From assembly GCA_903958915.1 (NCBI GenBank), contig CAJBVC010000030.1, positions 1 through 5,985 of the forward strand: a stretch of 5,985 nucleotides of DNA. Reading direction: 5' to 3'. Below are positions 4,864 through 5,985 of this stretch, piece by piece. The translations under genes and the position numbers were made by a program. Within the stretch, counting starts at the first letter, position 1; the number at the start of each line of letters is the position of its first letter. The notes below the pieces were generated by a model. That model saw only the letters and a list, made by a program, of their open reading frames with translations, ran no database searches and had not been told where the DNA came from. The stretch comes from an uncultured beta proteobacterium (lineage in GTDB: Bacteria > Pseudomonadota > Gammaproteobacteria > Burkholderiales > Burkholderiaceae_C).

Positions 4864-5985
4864 ATGAACCTATTCACGGTCAATTTCAGTGCGATACCAC
4901 TGGCGAAGCCCTTATCGTATTCGCTGCGAAATGAAGAAGGGTTGCTGCTGGCCCGCAAAGGGCATATGTTCTTCCATCGCGCAGCGCTTCTGAAGTTGGC
5001 AGGGCATGGAACGCTCTGTGTGGACATGCATGAAATCAACGCCTATCGCGAGTCAATGGCACAGCATAAGGCCAAGAAAGTCGAACCTTCGGGTGTAAAC
5101 AATGGGCATGGGTCAACAAGCAACGATCGTAGGGGCAGACACTCGAATCACTCCTCGGTGAAAGATCAGGAGCCGGTTGACTGGTTCGGTTTGCAGTCCC
5201 GCACCAATGCCGTGTTGCGTCAGCCGCTGCGCGAGACTTTCCCGGAGCGTCTTGGCGCTGTCCAAGGGGAACTGCTCGATGCAATTGGACGTAGCCCGGA
5301 CAGCACTTTGCTGGCGCTCATGCACATGGCTGCCGAGGAGAACAACCTTTACAGTGCAACCCATGCAATGTTGGTGGGTACGGTCTGTGCACTGGCTGCA
5401 CAGGATGTTCTTGATTGGCCTGAAGACCTGAAACGCGCATTGATTTCGGCCGCTCTGACCATGAACATTTCCATGACCGAGCTGCAAGACCAATTGATCA
5501 TTCAGACGACGCCTCTGTCCCCCGACCAACAAAAGTTGATTGATTCCCATGCCCAAAGGTCGGTCGCCATGTTGCAAGAACTGGGCATCACCGACGATGT
5601 TTGGCTGGGTGCGATTTCGCAGCACCACAGCGCGCAGGCCGGTACGTTCAAAACAAAATCTCCTGCTGAGCAAATCGCACGCCTCATTCACCGTGCAGAC
5701 GTGTTTGTCGCCCGCTTGTCGCCACGGGCGTCGCGCCCCTCCATGGACTCACCCGCTGCGATGAAGTCGGCGTACTTTGACGAAACAAATCAGGTTGATG
5801 AGGCCGGCACGTCCATTATCAAGGCGCTCGGAATCTACCACCCGGGCGCACTTGTGATCCTGGCGAGTGGCGAGATTGGAATCGTCGTTCGCCGCCGCGG
5901 TTCCGATATGCTGCACCCAACGGTCGCTGCCCTTCTGAGTCGGCAGGGAATGCCCATGGCAGAACCCGTGCTGCGTGACACAAGC
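4864..5985 (+). CDS. Degenerate HD-GYP-like (HD/phosphohydrolase fold) signalling protein, 3' end outside window
   Basis: Cytoplasmic protein, 374 residues visible with no stop before the edge. Seen: an N-terminal domain at 1-65 (IPLAKPL, then GLLLARKG), a polar linker at about 68-105, then an HD-GYP-like helical domain at about 145-285. Family positions kept are H167 (YSATHAM), H229 (IDSHAQR), H254-H255 (SQHHS) and D279 (HRADVFVARLSPR). The central catalytic pair is not: where HD-GYP enzymes have LHDIGK this protein has LTMNISM (198-204), and the GYP motif after HH is absent. The C-terminal HPGALVILASGEIGIVVRRR (326-345) is typical of HD-GYP C-termini. Hydrolysis of cyclic-di-GMP is therefore unlikely; binding, scaffolding or a signalling role is possible. 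From memory, Burkholderiales have related proteins with the same substitution, so it may be a conserved non-catalytic family. The ATG at 4864 follows CAGGG by ten bases; in-frame ATGs at 4840 and 4822 are alternatives. Confidence 0.85.
   Translation, partial: MNLFTVNFSAIPLAKPLSYSLRNEEGLLLARKGHMFFHRAALLKLAGHGTLCVDMHEINAYRESMAQHKAKKVEPSGVNNGHGSTSNDRRGRHSNHSSVKDQEPVDWFGLQSRTNAVLRQPLRETFPERLGAVQGELLDAIGRSPDSTLLALMHMAAEENNLYSATHAMLVGTVCALAAQDVLDWPEDLKRALISAALTMNISMTELQDQLIIQTTPLSPDQQKLIDSHAQRSVAMLQELGITDDVWLGAISQHHSAQAGTFKTKSPAEQIARLIHRADVFVARLSPRASRPSMDSPAAMKSAYFDETNQVDEAGTSIIKALGIYHPGALVILASGEIGIVVRRRGSDMLHPTVAALLSRQGMPMAEPVLRDTS

Noticed and set aside
5113..5691. Minus-strand open frame of 192 codons opposite the HD-GYP-like gene
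   Set aside because: The plus-strand frame carries clear family motifs across the whole span, and the antisense frame has none.

Overview
The window looks like a chromosomal segment from a Gram-negative betaproteobacterium, most probably Burkholderiales/Comamonadaceae. This is inferred from high-GC coding style, a TonB-dependent outer-membrane receptor, the type of MerR-HTH/receiver protein and the degenerate HD-GYP protein. No rRNA or marker gene is present to fix the taxon.

Left third (1-2612, minus strand): a thiamine-uptake operon. A sigma70-like promoter leads into a well-formed TPP riboswitch (THI element). This is followed by a 728-residue TonB-dependent receptor and, 12 bases later, the start of a PnuC-family inner-membrane transporter that runs off the left edge. 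The receptor resembles siderophore receptors and the transporter would be auto-named PnuC (nicotinamide mononucleotide). The riboswitch and the pairing instead indicate uptake of thiamine or a related compound, so the transporter is best read as PnuT.

Middle (2613-2931): a decayed fragment of an IS3-family transposase, keeping the D-(35)-E part of the catalytic core. It sits between the thiamine promoter and the 3' end of the next gene.

Right half (2932-5985): three signalling genes. A minus-strand gene encodes a tandem-PAS protein with no recognisable output domain. Divergent from it is a plus-strand gene for an unusual regulator with an N-terminal MerR/excisionase-type HTH and a C-terminal receiver domain. 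Downstream, behind a probable terminator and its own possible promoter, lies a gene for a degenerate HD-GYP-like protein, cut by the right edge, in which the catalytic His-Asp pair is replaced by Met-Asn. No histidine kinase, GGDEF or EAL domain is encoded here, so any cognate kinase or cyclic-di-GMP enzyme lies elsewhere.

The best supported non-obvious content is the riboswitch and the substrate reassignment it implies. The signalling trio is unusual in domain make-up but I cannot show from the sequence that it forms one system. No tRNA, rRNA, CRISPR array, att site or replication origin was seen.
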